A stretch of DNA of 64,000 nucleotides. Source: Tubulanus polymorphus (Eukaryota > Nemertea > Palaeonemertea > Tubulaniformes > Tubulanidae). The notes under the pieces are model-generated. The model was not told the origin of the DNA. It saw only the letters and a list, made by a program, of their open reading frames with translations, and ran no database searches. How positions within the stretch are numbered: position 1 is the stretch's first letter; the number at the start of each line of letters is the position of its first letter. Positions 37,620 to 48,710 of this stretch are shown piece after piece. The translations under genes and the position numbers were made by a program. The stretch is taken from positions 15,306,850 through 15,370,849 of the forward strand of contig NC_134029.1 of the NCBI RefSeq assembly GCF_964204645.1, written 5' to 3'.

Positions 37620-38119
37620 ATTGAAAACTTAATTTAGCTATGAAATATACATACTTTTTGACTGTTGAAATGAATGTTGATATTTAGAGGCCCACAGTAA
37701 GTAAACGTTGATAATGAGATAAATTTAATACACAGAAGTTGTCAACGCGATGTGCGACTATCGATACGTTTTGATTTCACTGGTCCTTCCAAAGTACGAA
37801 GCGAAAATGACGAAATGATCATTTTTTCCCACTTGGGACTTTAGTCCCGAGGGGGCTATTGCATTCATTTTCCGCTATCAAGGCCATTCCGTTTTCTTTA
37901 TGGTCACCAGGGGGCGTTGTAGGACAACTTAGTATTCCCATATTCTATGCAAATTTTGTATCCGTTTTATATGGCTAAATGAAAATTAGTGTTTTTGTTT
38001 TGTTTTTTATTTTTAACCCAATTTTTATTTTCATTTTCAAAGAAATATTTCTAAAATATTTTCTGCTAAGAAATATGTATAACAAAGAGTAAACAGGTAC
38101 AAAACGAAATTAATAGATT
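37620..38119. other. Intronic sequence, no gene recognised
   Basis: Nothing recognisable apart from a short R1-like trace, 'ttagaggcccacagtaagtaaac', near 37,690. Confidence 0.4.
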
Positions 38120-38540
38120 ATTTCTAGACGCATCAGCCCCACTCTGCGCGATTTTGCCACCGCTCGGGTTTACGCGAAGCAGCAGAACGCAAACATGGCC
38201 ACACTTCGTATATTCAAAATTTAGAGAATATGTATGAATATCAATTATTCAAGCTTCGAGGCACATTGAAACTATTTACTGGGACATGGCAACGTTAAGG
38301 AATGATATTGCCGCAGTAAAGCTTGTGAGGAATTGTCGCGATTGAGTGACCAGCGGTCAAAAACATGTAAATTTGCATAATTACGTAACTTGTTGCAGTG
38401 AATTACAGACGAAACATGAAGCCGTTTACAAAAAGATTATAGCAATCGTAAGAAAAATATGAGATAGGACCTAAGTTAACATCCTGGCCATTTCTAAATT
38501 TTTGGCTCGCGTTAGCCTAAATCAACGGTCTGGCCGATCG
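38120..38540 (+). repeat. Dispersed repeat R2, plus-strand copy
   Basis: Matches the complement of 3192-3660 over most of its length: 'gcgcgattttgccaccgctcgggtttacgcgaagcagcag', 'gcagtgaattacagacgaaacatgaagcc' and 'gagataggacctaagttaa' landmarks (each present here as part of longer runs). Confidence 0.65.
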
Positions 38541-39094
38541 ATAATCATTCGTATGCTTAATACACTACGCTCGAAGCAATTTTAGCACACTCAAATGCAA
38601 TTTCAGTAGCCTGTAATTCCACTACTAATGGCTGAATTGAACAGTTAAGCAAAAATATATTTCGTAATTGGTTTTTTACTTCACACCAGCTTGGCGAGCC
38701 ACTGGATCATTGGGACTTTATCTATTTTACTAATTTCATTGCATTCACTCCGAAGGTATAACAAGGTATTATCCAGCAAGTGCTGCCATCTCAGCCAATT
38801 AAATATCTAAAATGTCATTTGTATTATTTAGTTTTTGGTTTAAAATAGTATAAAATTGATAAAATAACCTTAAATCAGCTCGTACTGTTTCCTTGATGTA
38901 AAACATATAGTTATGTAGTATATAAATTCCTACATTCATGTCATTCATACCATTTGCACATAAGTATACATAGGTTTTCTATATTGAAAATACAATATAG
39001 TATATACTATATTTTGAAAATTTTATACAGATAGTATTGCAAAATCAGGATAAGAAACCAGAGGATTAGAGGACGACTCCCCTGTATTTTTTCG

Positions 39095-39417
39095 TAAACA
39101 AATGAGAGACAGAAAGACATTCGTGGCATCTATAAATGACAAAATAAGACCACCAAAAAACGATATGAAATTAAAAAATAAGTTGATGTTTCACCAGAAA
39201 TTGAACATAATATATCAAAATTAGATAAAATAAAAACTAAATATGGGGAAAAACAGCAAATTTAAGTTATTATAATGTAAATACAACACGTGAATTTAGG
39301 GTATTTCTACCCGATAAATGGGTTACATTGGATAATGACGAATTAAAAGATTTAAAAGGATTTAAGATAATTTATCTCTGGAAAATGAAGATGGTCATCA
39401 TGATTAAGAAATTGTAG
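39095..39417 (+). pseudogene. Polinton left-end small protein, copy 3
   Basis: Starts MRDRKTFVASINDKIRPPKN at 39,095. Frame broken near 39,175 and 39,250, later part readable ('REFRVFLPDKWVTLDNDELK'). More diverged from copy 2 than copy 1 is, so copy 3 is probably an independent and older insertion. Confidence 0.6.
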
Positions 39418-39659
39418 AATGAATATATTTAAAAACAATTAGATTTATGAAAAAAAGAAAGAAGATTTAAAAACATTTAAAAAAAGGTTATAGAATTTTT
39501 TTTTTGCTTTTTACATAAATATTTGCATGATTTTTTTTTCAAGAACCCGAAATGACTTATCTAGACAATTTAATTGCTCCGCATAGATAGATAAAAGTAG
39601 TGAAATATTAAATTATAAAAAACAGAAACTTTTTTAAAGAAATTAATTCTTTTTTTCCT

Positions 39660-40427
39660 TTTTTCTCTAAATAGTAATCCATTTTCTTTATAGTGAATTT
39701 TGGTATTTCTTTTGTATCAGTAGTTTTTTTCCGTTTTTTACGGTGTTGGTTTCAGAATTGTTAACAAAATACATCTTGTTCGATTTTTTATACCAATTAC
39801 ATCCAATTAAAATGAGTAAAATTCCAAAACCGGTTGAATAATAAAATATTTATCAAATACCATAGGAGGAGTAGAAATAACATTATTTTCATCTTTATTA
39901 TTAACATTTCATTATTCATTTTGTTCAACTTTTAAAAAATTCTCTTTGCCTCTTTTGATTTCATTCCTAATTGTCGTCACCATTCGATTTTTTTCTATGT
40001 TCTCGGTTTTTTCTTCACAGTTAATTCTTTCATCTCTTTCATTTCGGCCATTTATTATGGCATAACTTTTATTATCAATGTTTGAATATGTTATAACTCC
40101 GTTGCTAATAATGTTATAAATCCACCTAATTGGAATGATAATTATCCAATCCATTTATACAATTCAGTCATAACTAAACAATCATTTTTCATATCGGAAT
40201 ATGATTTATCTTCATCTTCGATTGGGAGCATATAATTGAGGAGCATATATAGCGTAACCTTTTACTACATTCACTGATATTGAATCATTAATTCTCGCAG
40301 TTCCGTAAGTCTTAAATAATCAAATAATTAGGTTGGATTTCATTATATCTACTAATTCATTAAAAGTTAGATTTATACTTATAAATCATTTTCCAGAAGC
40401 TATTAATATTTCTAAGTGATGTTTTGT
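39660..40427 (-). pseudogene. Polinton membrane protein, copy 3 (partial)
   Basis: Matches copy 2 gene 41,971-42,865 from the C-terminal TM region (near 39,790) through 'GVITYSNIDNKSYAIINGRN' (near 40,080). The N-terminal third is absent because the copy ends at 40,427. Confidence 0.65.
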
Positions 40428-40537
40428 GCTGGGAAAGTCAGTTGGAGTCTTTAAATTTGAAAAATTGGCTGACAGTGGTCTTGAAAGCCTACATTTTTAC
40501 AGTCGGACAGAAATTATCGCCGAGTTGTTTGGCAGTG

Positions 40538-40622
40538 AGTAATTGGGAAAGTAGGCTTTCATACTAGAGGTCGAGCGGTCGAGACACCACTCATCACCAC
40601 AAGTAATTTTTTTTCCTAATAA
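40538..40622 (+). repeat. Polinton copy 2 left TIR
   Basis: 'agaggtcgagcggtcgagac' and the next 40 bases match the complement of 56,063-56,124 with few differences. Weaker similarity extends outward to AGTAATTGGG at 40,538. Confidence 0.85.
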
Positions 40623-40950
40623 ATGGGAGATAGAAAAGCATTCTTAGCAACAATTTTAATAACAGAATTAAACCAGCAAAAAAACAATTTGAAATAAAAA
40701 AGTTACTTGATGTTACAAAAGAAATTGAACATAAAATATTGAAATTAGAAAAGATAAAAACTAAATATGGAGAGAAAGTATCAGCGAATTTAAGCTACTG
40801 TAATGTTAGTACATCGCGAGAATTTAAAGTATTTTTACCTGATAAATGGGTTTCATTGAGTACAGAGGAATTAAAAGATTTAGAAGGATTTAAAATAATC
40901 TACCATGGGAAAATGAAGACGGTCATCATGATTTAGAAATTGTTGATTAA
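40623..40950 (+). pseudogene. Polinton left-end small protein, copy 2
   Basis: Inward-facing gene whose ATG (in TAAATGGG) is at the inner edge of the TIR. About 105 codons. The first 24 codons read MGDRKAFLATIL..., then a frameshift near 40,665 moves to the frame that reads 'KKLLDVTKEIEHKILKLEKI' and 'NLSYCNVSTSREFKVFLPDK'. A second shift near 40,910. Charged, no TM segment, no family recognised. Found in all three copies at the same site, the only plus-strand gene on the left side. Confidence 0.65.
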
Positions 40951-40991
40951 ATAAAAAATAAAAATAATGAATATCTAGAATCCAAAATGAC

Positions 40992-41851
40992 CTTACTCGT
41001 TTTACAAACAACTACAATCATACAGTCAAACATCTGTTACATGTTATTATAAGAGAGTGCTTCATTTGAATATTGATCGATCAAACAGGTGTTGCAATTC
41101 AACGTTGTTGTTATAGCAGTTATATAATAAGCACGCAGTACAAACAACACACACAGGACAGGAGGATACATTCTCTCTCGTGATTAAAAGGAATATTTCA
41201 ATGTTTTTACGGTAAGTTTTAGCAAAACCACCCGACTTGACTCGCAGAGTTTTTAGGGGATAAGCATCCCGTTATTGAGAGGCGCCACGAGATACCTATC
41301 CCCAAGCATTTCTACTTACACCCCTGTGACCCACACCTCGCCAATTCTCCTTCAATGGTTGACAGGAAACACATTATATTAAAGGCGCCTAATGCATTTC
41401 CTATCACCCCCTTACCCCCGAAAGGAGGATCGAAAGTCGAAACTGAAGGAGAACCACGGAGGGTGGACAAAGGTGCATTTTAGAAATGCCCCTGCAAGCC
41501 AAGCCCGGCGGCACTCCAGTGGTCGAATGAATTGCCTTATATACTTAGCTAAAACACCTAAGTAAATGTTGCTGGTGCTAAAAAATGTGAAATTTGAAAT
41601 TATAAATTATTCCGAATGAAAAGAATATAAGAATTAAAACTGATAAATGATTTATTGATTTTTAACTTAATTATGATATAATTTTTAATCAAATTAGTAA
41701 TCAATTACCATGTTAATTGATTAACAAATTCAAATTCAAATTCAAATATTCATTTTAGCATCACACCCAGTGCTGCCATCTTTCAATTTAAGAAAAAGCT
41801 AATAATAAGAAACGACTGTAATACAATATTCGAGTAAAAACAAAATAAATT
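40992..41851. mobile_element. Insertion in Polinton copy 2 flanked by a 34 bp direct repeat
   Basis: The Polinton sequence 'taaaaataatgaatatctag' plus 14 more bases occurs both at 40,957-40,991 and at 41,852-41,886 with one mismatch, and copies 1 and 3 have it once. The 860 bp between is not Polinton. Its right part (41,733-41,850) resembles a LINE 3' UTR in minus orientation with a 'caaattcaaattcaaattc' tail; the left 740 bp is unidentified and includes a GC-rich patch (41,280-41,520). Confidence 0.65.
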
Positions 41852-41970
41852 AATAAAAATAATGAATATCTAGAATCCGAAATGACTTATCTGGACAATT
41901 TAATTGCTCCGCATAGATAGACAAAAGTAGTGAGATATTCAATTATTTTTTTTGCTTTTTTTCTAAAATA

Positions 41971-42865
41971 TTAATCCATTTTTTTTATTGTCAATTTTGG
42001 AATTTCAGAAGTATTTTCATTTTTGATAGCAGTTGTTTCAGAATTATAAATATCATGAATTTTATTTGATTTCTTATACCAATTACACCCAATCAAAATG
42101 AATACAATTACAAATCCAACTGTAAAATATAGACTTTTATCAAATATTCTATTATTAGAAGGAGTAGAAATAACAATATTTTTACCATTTTTATTACTTA
42201 TTTTTTCTTTTACAGCTTTTTTATATTCTTGTATTTAATTCCTAATTGCCGAGACCATTCAATTTGTTTCTGAGTTCTCGGGTTTTTCTTCACAGTTAAT
42301 TCCTTCACTTCTTCCACCTCGCTCATTTATTATAGAAATATTTTTACTTTCAATATTTGAAAATGTTATAACCCCAGTTGATAATAATGTCATAAATCCG
42401 CCTAATTGAAATGATAAATATCCAATCCATTTATCTAATTCAGTCATAACTAAATAATCATTTTTTAAATCGGAATATAATTTATTTTCATCTTCAATTG
42501 GTAATATATAATTACATAATTTACTATAACCTTTAACTACATTTTCTGATAACGCGCTATTAATTCTAGCTGTTCTCGCGGCTTCATAAATCTTAAATAA
42601 TCTAATAATTTCATCTGATTTCATTGTATCTAATTCATTATAAGTTAAATTTTTACCGATAAAATTTTTTACATTTTCCAGATGCTATTAATATTTCTAA
42701 TTGATGTTTACAATAAAGATAATATTCATAATTATTATTTGTTGTAACATTATTTAAAGCACCATCATCTGGAGTTAATTTTGTTTCTGTTATTCCTAAA
42801 TCATCTAAAGTTTTTTCAATTGGAACATCACCATTTTTAGATTTTATTTTCTTTTCACCTACCAT
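41971..42865 (-). pseudogene. Polinton membrane protein of unknown function
   Basis: Starts at 42,865 in TAAATGG and would be about 298 codons. A frameshift near 42,658 and a stop near 42,257 break it. N-terminal charged region with 'TTNNNYEYYLYCKHQLEILI', a helical middle, a weakly hydrophobic 'GFMTLLSTGVITFS' and a strong TM near the C-terminus (about 42,080-42,130) followed by a short charged tail. It recurs in copies 1 and 3. I do not recognise a named family; it looks like a virion or envelope-associated protein, which is inference only. Confidence 0.65.
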
Positions 42866-42889
42866 TTATATAACAAAAAAATTATTTGT

Positions 42890-43165
42890 GATGTTGCAAC
42901 TTGAATGTAACTAGAATTCAACTAGATTAACAAGCTAGTTGAAATATTGTTGTTTTTGTTTATTTCTTGTTAAATCTAGTTGATTTTTGTTCCAACTACT
43001 AACAACTAGAATTCAACTAGAATGTAACTAGAATTAAACTAGATTAGCAAACTAGTTAAAATATTGTTAAATCTAGTTGATTTTTGTTCCAACTACCAAT
43101 AACTAGAATTCAACTAGAATGTAACTAGAATTCAACTAGATTAACAAGCTAGTTGAATTTAAATA
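42890..43165. repeat. AACTAG-rich minisatellite (Polinton copy 2)
   Basis: Three partial units of about 100-120 bp with AACTAGAATTCAACTAGAATGTAACTAG and inverted CTAGTT motifs, between the promoter of the 42,865 gene and the ATPase stop. Same array and position as in copy 1. Confidence 0.8.
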
Positions 43166-43209
43166 AATTCATATTTAAATGGGTGTTGTAATCTAAATAG
43201 TAATTTTGA

Positions 43210-43754
43210 TCATTTAATATTTTTCAACTTATCCATAGATTCATTATGTAAATCATGTGGAATAATATCATTTTCCTCAAGTGCATTTTTCATCGATTTT
43301 CTGTCTTTATTGTAGAATAAAACTAGAAATCTAATGTTTTCTCTAAAGTCTTTAACAATTGAATTATATTTTTGATTTAAAACCCAAGTTGTTATCCCAA
43401 AATGTCTCCCAGAGAAAGCTAAATAACATTACTCACTTTCTCTAACTTTTAAAATCATGTAAATTTGCGCTATCATCTACAATGAATAATGTATTTGATC
43501 CTTTATAAATATCAATTGCTATTTTTATACAATTATCTAAATTTTCTTTTACTGTTTTAGGATCTAATATAATAAATTTATTATTTCTAGTAATATTTCT
43601 GTCATAAGTTTGATTAAATTCATATGTTGGACAAAATATTATCAAAATAGTTTTCATAAACAGTTTCTAATAAATTTAATATAAAATAAGTTTTTCCACA
43701 ATTTGTTACGCCAGAAATTAACATATAATGAGGCTCAAATATAAAAATACCCAT
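43210..43754 (-). pseudogene. Polinton A32-type packaging ATPase
   Basis: FtsK/HerA-superfamily DNA-packaging ATPase as in Polintons, adenovirus-like and large DNA viruses. The start ATG (43,754) overlaps the integrase 3' end. Walker A 'GVTNCGKT' lies at residues 15-22, Walker B 'LFIVDD' near 43,480, and 'GRHFGITTWVLNQKYNSIV' near 43,400-43,340. Frameshifts near 43,650 and 43,450 break it. About 180 codons, slightly short for the family. It would translocate the genome into capsids. Confidence 0.85.
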
Positions 43755-44693
43755 CAACTTCTTCACCATTTAAATCTTCTAATTTATAGACATATGGTTT
43801 TGTTGTTATTACCTTTTTTATTTTATATATTTCTCTAGTAAAATTTCGATCGTATCCTTTGTCAAATATCTTTTTATACTTAGAAATTCTAACATTTTGA
43901 CCAACTTTAAATTTAGGTTCACCAAAATCATCTACAAGAAATGCTCCATATAAATTATTCCAAACAATTTCAGCATTTTCAGGTTTTCTAGCATTAATAG
44001 GTTTCATTCCAATAGAAGAATGATAAGAATTATTATATCCTTCTATCAATTTTGGTAAAACATCAATCCATTTAAAAGTATTATTTGCTGTAAAATATTT
44101 CCACATTCTTGTTCTTAATGTTCTATTAAATCGTTCAACAACTGCTGCTTTTTTATACGATTTTGTTGAAAAATGTTATGATTGTCCAAGAGTTCATGAA
44201 CAAGTGAATTATCAAACTCTTTTCCATCATCAAATTGTATTTTTTCTGGTTTTAGTTTATCATCCGAAAGAAATTTTCTTAAAAAATTTGATGTTTGTAC
44301 AGCCTCTTTTCTATCAAGTGGGAAACTCCATACATAACGACTAAAAATATCAATTATATTCAATATCCACCAATAATCATCATTATCTTTCTTAACATTT
44401 TTCATATCAATTAAATCTCCTTGCCACTGTTGATCTACATAACTTACCATAGTTTTACGAGTTTTATATTTTCTAACAATTTTTTTATGTGTTGTGTATG
44501 TTGGTTGTTCTAACATAAATTCATTTATATCTTTATATTTAACTAAATTTTGTGGGATTATCTTATCTAATTTATCTTGTTTTACTTGACGCCATATATT
44601 TTTGGTAGAAGAATAAGCAACCGAACTCTCAGGGTTGTAATATAAATTTCTTAAATATTGTTCTTTAGTATTAGGAGTTCTTTTACCGCCCAT
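43735..44693 (-). pseudogene. Polinton RVE-family integrase
   Basis: Retrovirus-like DDE integrase. Starts MGGKRTPNTKEQYLRNLYYN at 44,693 (TAAATGG context). N-terminal helical region (residues 1-80), then the RVE core with 'QWQGDLIDM' (first Asp, near 44,420), 'IQFDDGKEFDN' (second Asp, near 44,240) and 'ERFNRT'-type text with Glu near 44,120. A frameshift at about 44,150-44,110 separates the two large frames (44,115-44,693 and 43,735-44,106). The C-terminal part 'KVGQNVRISKYKKIFDKGY' is the SH3/chromo-like region. It would insert the element with a 6 bp duplication. Confidence 0.92.
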
Positions 44694-44723
44694 TTATATA
44701 TCGTTAATTTTAACTTTATATTT

Positions 44724-45930
44724 CTAATATTGAATACTATCTAATTGTGAATTTACAATATTTAATTGTGCGTCAGATATAATATAAATGTGCATTTTGA
44801 AATTTTTGTCTCCTCTTTTCTTCGCCATGAATGATTGTATTTCATCTTTAGTGTTCTGTAGTTTTTTCCCAGAACCATGTAATGAATTATCCTCTGTTGT
44901 TCTAAAATCTAACCATAATGCATATTTATTGCCGGTATAATAATCAATTTGATTAATATTACAATTTTCAAATGATTTTACTTTTTCATTCATAAAATGT
45001 TTTCTAATTTCTGGCCACTGATCTATCATTCTCATTCCTTGGCAAAATATTTTATTTGCTATTCCTTCGATAGTTATTTCTACTTTTGTTATTTCAGGAT
45101 TATAATACCTTATAATTATCTACCTTTATTGCACCATTAGAATATGTTGCAATGTTGTAAAAAATATTAATATACCTTTAATAGATCTTCTTGGGAAGTT
45201 AATATTCTCATTAATTATTTCATCATTTCCATTAATAGTTACAGTTTTAAATATTATCAATATAATCATATAATAATGAAAATCCTTGATTGTATTGAGT
45301 TTGAATTGTGCTAGCAATATTTTCATTAGTTGCTGTGTCATATTCTAAACATATATTCGATAATTTATAACCCATATCTTTAACAACGCTAGATAATACA
45401 ATTTCATTTACAGGAGCAAATGTTATCTCAAATATAATATCTTCTTGAATTGCGTATTTACATAAAGGTGCATTATTATTTATCAATTCAAAGTCTAATG
45501 GAATTTTATATTTGCTTCCATAAATCTTTTAAATCAAATTATCTGTGGCACGAGTTACTATTGCGTCATTAGCTCCTGATCCTAATTTATTATGGTTTTC
45601 TGATTAGATGCCTTGAAATATCATATTATTTCTATTTTCTTTAGTTAACCATAAATCTTTATAATGCATAAATAAATTATAATCATCAAATGAGAAAACT
45701 GTTTCTGGACCAATCTTTATAGTTAATTTTTTAATCAAATATCTCCCAACATTATCGACAACATAATTATTATCATGACCAGTTACTTTTATATCGGCTG
45801 ATAAATAAATACTATTTGGAACATAAAAAGTATTTTGTGTTAATCTAGGAATTCTAACATATAAAGTTTCATCGGGATTAATATTTGAAGGATTATGAGT
45901 AATTATATGATGTGATCTTTCTGCTTTACT
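44724..45930 (-). pseudogene. Putative Polinton major capsid protein (jelly-roll type)
   Basis: About 400 codons when followed across frames: 'DETLYVRIPRLTQNTFYVPN' (near 45,850), 'VGRYLIKKLTIKIGPETVFS' (near 45,750), 'VKDMGYKLSNICLEYDTATN' (45,390-45,330), 'FPRRSIKGILIFFTT' (45,200-45,160), ending 'HIYIISDAQLNIVNSQLDSIQY' (split here for length: last residues SIQY). Stops near 45,605 and 45,528; frameshifts near 45,260 and 45,150. The beta-rich pattern and its place between integrase and the coiled-coil gene fit the hexon-type double jelly-roll capsid gene of Polintons/adintoviruses. The family resemblance is from memory of uncharacterised animal proteins, so the capsid role is inferred. Confidence 0.6.
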
Positions 45931-47324
45931 AGCCCAAAAATAATAGCACTTACAACTGTAATTAAAAATAAAATAATATATTCAGCAGCAAAGTTAAGAA
46001 TATTACCTGCAGATTTCAATATAAAACCAACAATTGATGCAATACTTCCTGGTAAAGCTGCAGCAGATTTTTTAGATAGTTCCCATAAATATTTTGCTAA
46101 TTTCTTTAAACCATCTTTAACTTTATCTTGTATGGAATTATTATCATTCGGGGGTTTATCCGGTTTATTTGGAGTAGGAGTAGATTTTAAAGCATTTGAT
46201 ATTGCTAAACCTATTGTTGTAAATAACATAGTTACAGCTGTTAGAATTGAAAGAATTGTTATTCCTTCTAATTTAAATAATAATCTTATTCTATCTTTTA
46301 ATGATATTTTAGAATCTGGTTTTATCAACAAATCTTTAAAAATAACTTTTAATCTATTAATATTATAATCATATGATTTTAATAATAATTTAATTTCTTC
46401 TTTTTGTAATTCTAAATTATCTTTTAAATTATTAATTTCTTTTTCTAAACGTAATTCTTTTTGTCTATATTCCATTTCATCAATTACTTGACGATCAGGA
46501 TCAGACTTTAATTGTTCTATCTCTTTATTTTTATCAGTTAATTCTTTTTCTAAATTTTTAATTTTAATATCTCTTATACTTTTATCATGTGCAATTTTAT
46601 CAGATGCAAGTCTTATACTTTTAATATCTCTAATTGCTTCAACAGAAAATATATTATTTAAATCTTCTAATTCTTGATCTGTTGCATCAATTAATTCATT
46701 CGGTAAAAGTTTTTCAATTAGAACTTTATTTGATTTAAGTTTACTAGTTTTGGAAGTTATATTCTGTTCAGAAGTTGTTTCTGTTTCTGATTTCTTTTTG
46801 ATTATTTCAAATAATTCATTAATTCTTTGTTTAAATACGTCTATATCATTATCAGTTAATTCTTGTTTTATAACATCAGTTATTACATTACTATTACTAA
46901 TTCTTTTAATTCTATCTGGAGGATTTAAATCAATCAAAGTTGATTTTGCTAATATTTTGTTTTCACGCTTATAAGTGATATCAATATAATAATCACCTTT
47001 CAAATGATAATACCATTTACCATTATCTAAAAATTTTAATTTATCTGCCAAAGATCCAACGGCTTCATTTTCAATTATACGTTTTAATTTAGGTATTTTG
47101 TTTAAATTATTTAAATCTTTTTTTACTAAATCTGGGTCTAAATTTTCAGGATTTAATTGTGATTCTGCATTTTTAATATAATCAGGCAGATTTAAATTAT
47201 TATTATATTCTGGCTCATTACCATCATTATAACTTGTTTCACTGAAATCAGGTTGTTGTTCATCAGTTATACCAGGTTCATCTAAAGGATCCATTCCAAT
47301 ATCTTCTCCACCTTCTACATCCAT
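45903..47324 (-). CDS. Polinton coiled-coil protein with C-terminal membrane segments
   Basis: Longest intact frame of the element, 473 codons, ATG in TAAATGG at 47,324. Acidic N-terminus (1-60), a globular region with 'DNGKWYYHLKGDYYIDITYK' (about 93-120), a long coiled coil rich in K/E/L/I (about 225-320), a first hydrophobic segment 'GITILSILTAVTMLFTTIGL' (about 353-375), a Pro/Asn linker, an amphipathic Ala-rich segment 'KKSAAALPGSIASIVGFIL' (about 415-435), and a terminal TM (about 450-468). The stop overlaps the start of the capsid-like gene. Amphipathic and hydrophobic C-terminus suggests a membrane-active virion component, which is inference. No disrupting mutation seen. Confidence 0.75.
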   Translation of the reverse strand: MDVEGGEDIGMDPLDEPGITDEQQPDFSETSYNDGNEPEYNNNLNLPDYIKNAESQLNPENLDPDLVKKDLNNLNKIPKLKRIIENEAVGSLADKLKFLDNGKWYYHLKGDYYIDITYKRENKILAKSTLIDLNPPDRIKRISNSNVITDVIKQELTDNDIDVFKQRINELFEIIKKKSETETTSEQNITSKTSKLKSNKVLIEKLLPNELIDATDQELEDLNNIFSVEAIRDIKSIRLASDKIAHDKSIRDIKIKNLEKELTDKNKEIEQLKSDPDRQVIDEMEYRQKELRLEKEINNLKDNLELQKEEIKLLLKSYDYNINRLKVIFKDLLIKPDSKISLKDRIRLLFKLEGITILSILTAVTMLFTTIGLAISNALKSTPTPNKPDKPPNDNNSIQDKVKDGLKKLAKYLWELSKKSAAALPGSIASIVGFILKSAGNILNFAAEYIILFLITVVSAIIFGLVKQKDHII

Positions 47325-47341
47325 TTATATAATTAAAAAAA

Positions 47342-48694
47342 TTAAAATTTAAAATATAATATTCCTCCTATAACAATTCCTATACAAGTTAAAGCTAATT
47401 TAGTATTTTCATGGAATTTATTATCATTATCAGTTTTAATTATATCATGTTGAATATTATCAGTTTTTATATTTTCTGATGTATTGTAATCTTTTATTTT
47501 AGAATCATTATTTAATTGAATATTATTAGTTTTAGTTTCTGTTGATTGAATATGTTTTTTATTTTTTTCACCTTCCATTAATTTTGGAGCAGTAATAATC
47601 TTTTTATTTATATCATTTAATCCAAATGAATTATTCATTGTTGCAGTTTTAATTAGATTATTATAACCGAATATATTTCCCATCTTTAGTACTAAATCAT
47701 TTGAAATAATTAATAGATTAGGTCCTATACAATAATTTAATCTAATATGTGATTTATCTAAATAATTTTGATATCTTACAATGTTTTCTGGAATCGATCT
47801 ATTTTTATCATTATGAATTGAATCTTCAAATAATACTTTAAACTGTTTCTGCGCATCGAATGAAGTGTTATCATTTCCAACTATTGGTGATCTTGTTTCA
47901 ACTTGCGCACCTAAAATACATATCAAATAAGTTCTAATAGATTGATTTATTCTTTGTATACCAGCTTTAGTAAAACCTTCGCTATTTTCTAAAATGAAAT
48001 TAACCCAACCATTATTATTTTGTTGTTGTATATTATTATAATATTTTGGTAATTCATTCCAATTAAGTGTTCTTATATCTGAATTTGTCATTATTTTTCC
48101 AAATTCTTTAGTATATAATATTCCTAATCCACCCATTGTTCCAATTTTTGCTCTAAAATCTTTATTTGAATTAATATTAAATTCATTACATATTTTATAA
48201 AACTTAGAAAAATTAATATTATTATTCAATTCAATTTTACTCCTCTTTAAATTGATTCAATTAAAATATTTTGAACCTGGTAAAGGACATTCTAATTCAT
48301 CTGATATTAATTTTATTTGAAAATAAGTATGAAATCTAAAAAGTGATAACATCAATGGTAAACTTGGTTTGTTTAAATGATCATTCCAACTTATTCCGCA
48401 TCCTGTTGTTGCGCAATAAACAGCAAAATTTAATTGGTTCTGCCAATACTTCATATTAGATTTTAATAACCATTGTTTTGCCTCATTTAAATTTTTTAAA
48501 TTAATTGTATACACATGAAATATATTTTCCATCTTTACATGAAAATTATTACTTTCAGTAACATAAATATATAAATCAATTAATGAATTTAAAACTTCAT
48601 TTCTATATGTAATATCTTTATTAAAATATTTTGCAGGAATATTATATTTAATTGATTTATTATATTGGAAAGCTTTTGGAAAACTATCTGCCAT
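47342..48694 (-). pseudogene. Polinton virion-type protein, candidate minor capsid (penton) gene
   Basis: One gene interrupted by a single in-frame TGA near 48,253; the two parts are 145 and 295 codons. ATG at 48,694 in TAAATGG. N-terminal part contains 'NQLNFAVYCATTGCGISWND' and 'LSLFRFHTYFQIKLI'; the second part 'IRTYLICILGAQVETRSPIV' and 'RLNYCIGPNLLIIS', then an Asn/Lys-rich linker and a C-terminal TM segment (residues about 272-290 of the second part). Size and position next to the other capsid gene suggest a structural role; penton identity is unproven. Confidence 0.6.
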
Positions 48695-48710
48695 TTATAT
48701 AATTAAAAAA

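Larger units (their letters stand above)
39033..40427. mobile_element. Polinton copy 3, left end only
   Basis: Starts AGTATTGCAAAATCAGG, similar to the AGTAATTGG termini of copies 1 and 2, followed by the left-end small gene (from 39,095) and the 3' two thirds of the membrane-protein gene in minus orientation. It stops at about 40,427 within that gene. About 110 bp of unrelated DNA separate it from copy 2. Confidence 0.75.

Noticed and set aside
37092-37637. 181-codon plus frame across the EGF and hybrid exons
   Set aside because: Different frame from the exons; it reads through introns with splice sites and lacks EGF cysteine spacing.
41200-41520. Possible hammerhead ribozyme in the GC-rich patch of the 860 bp insertion
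   Set aside because: No CUGAUGA...GAAA core could be found.
46132-46974. Plus-strand frames opposite the coiled-coil gene
   Set aside because: Antisense shadows of an AT-rich real gene.
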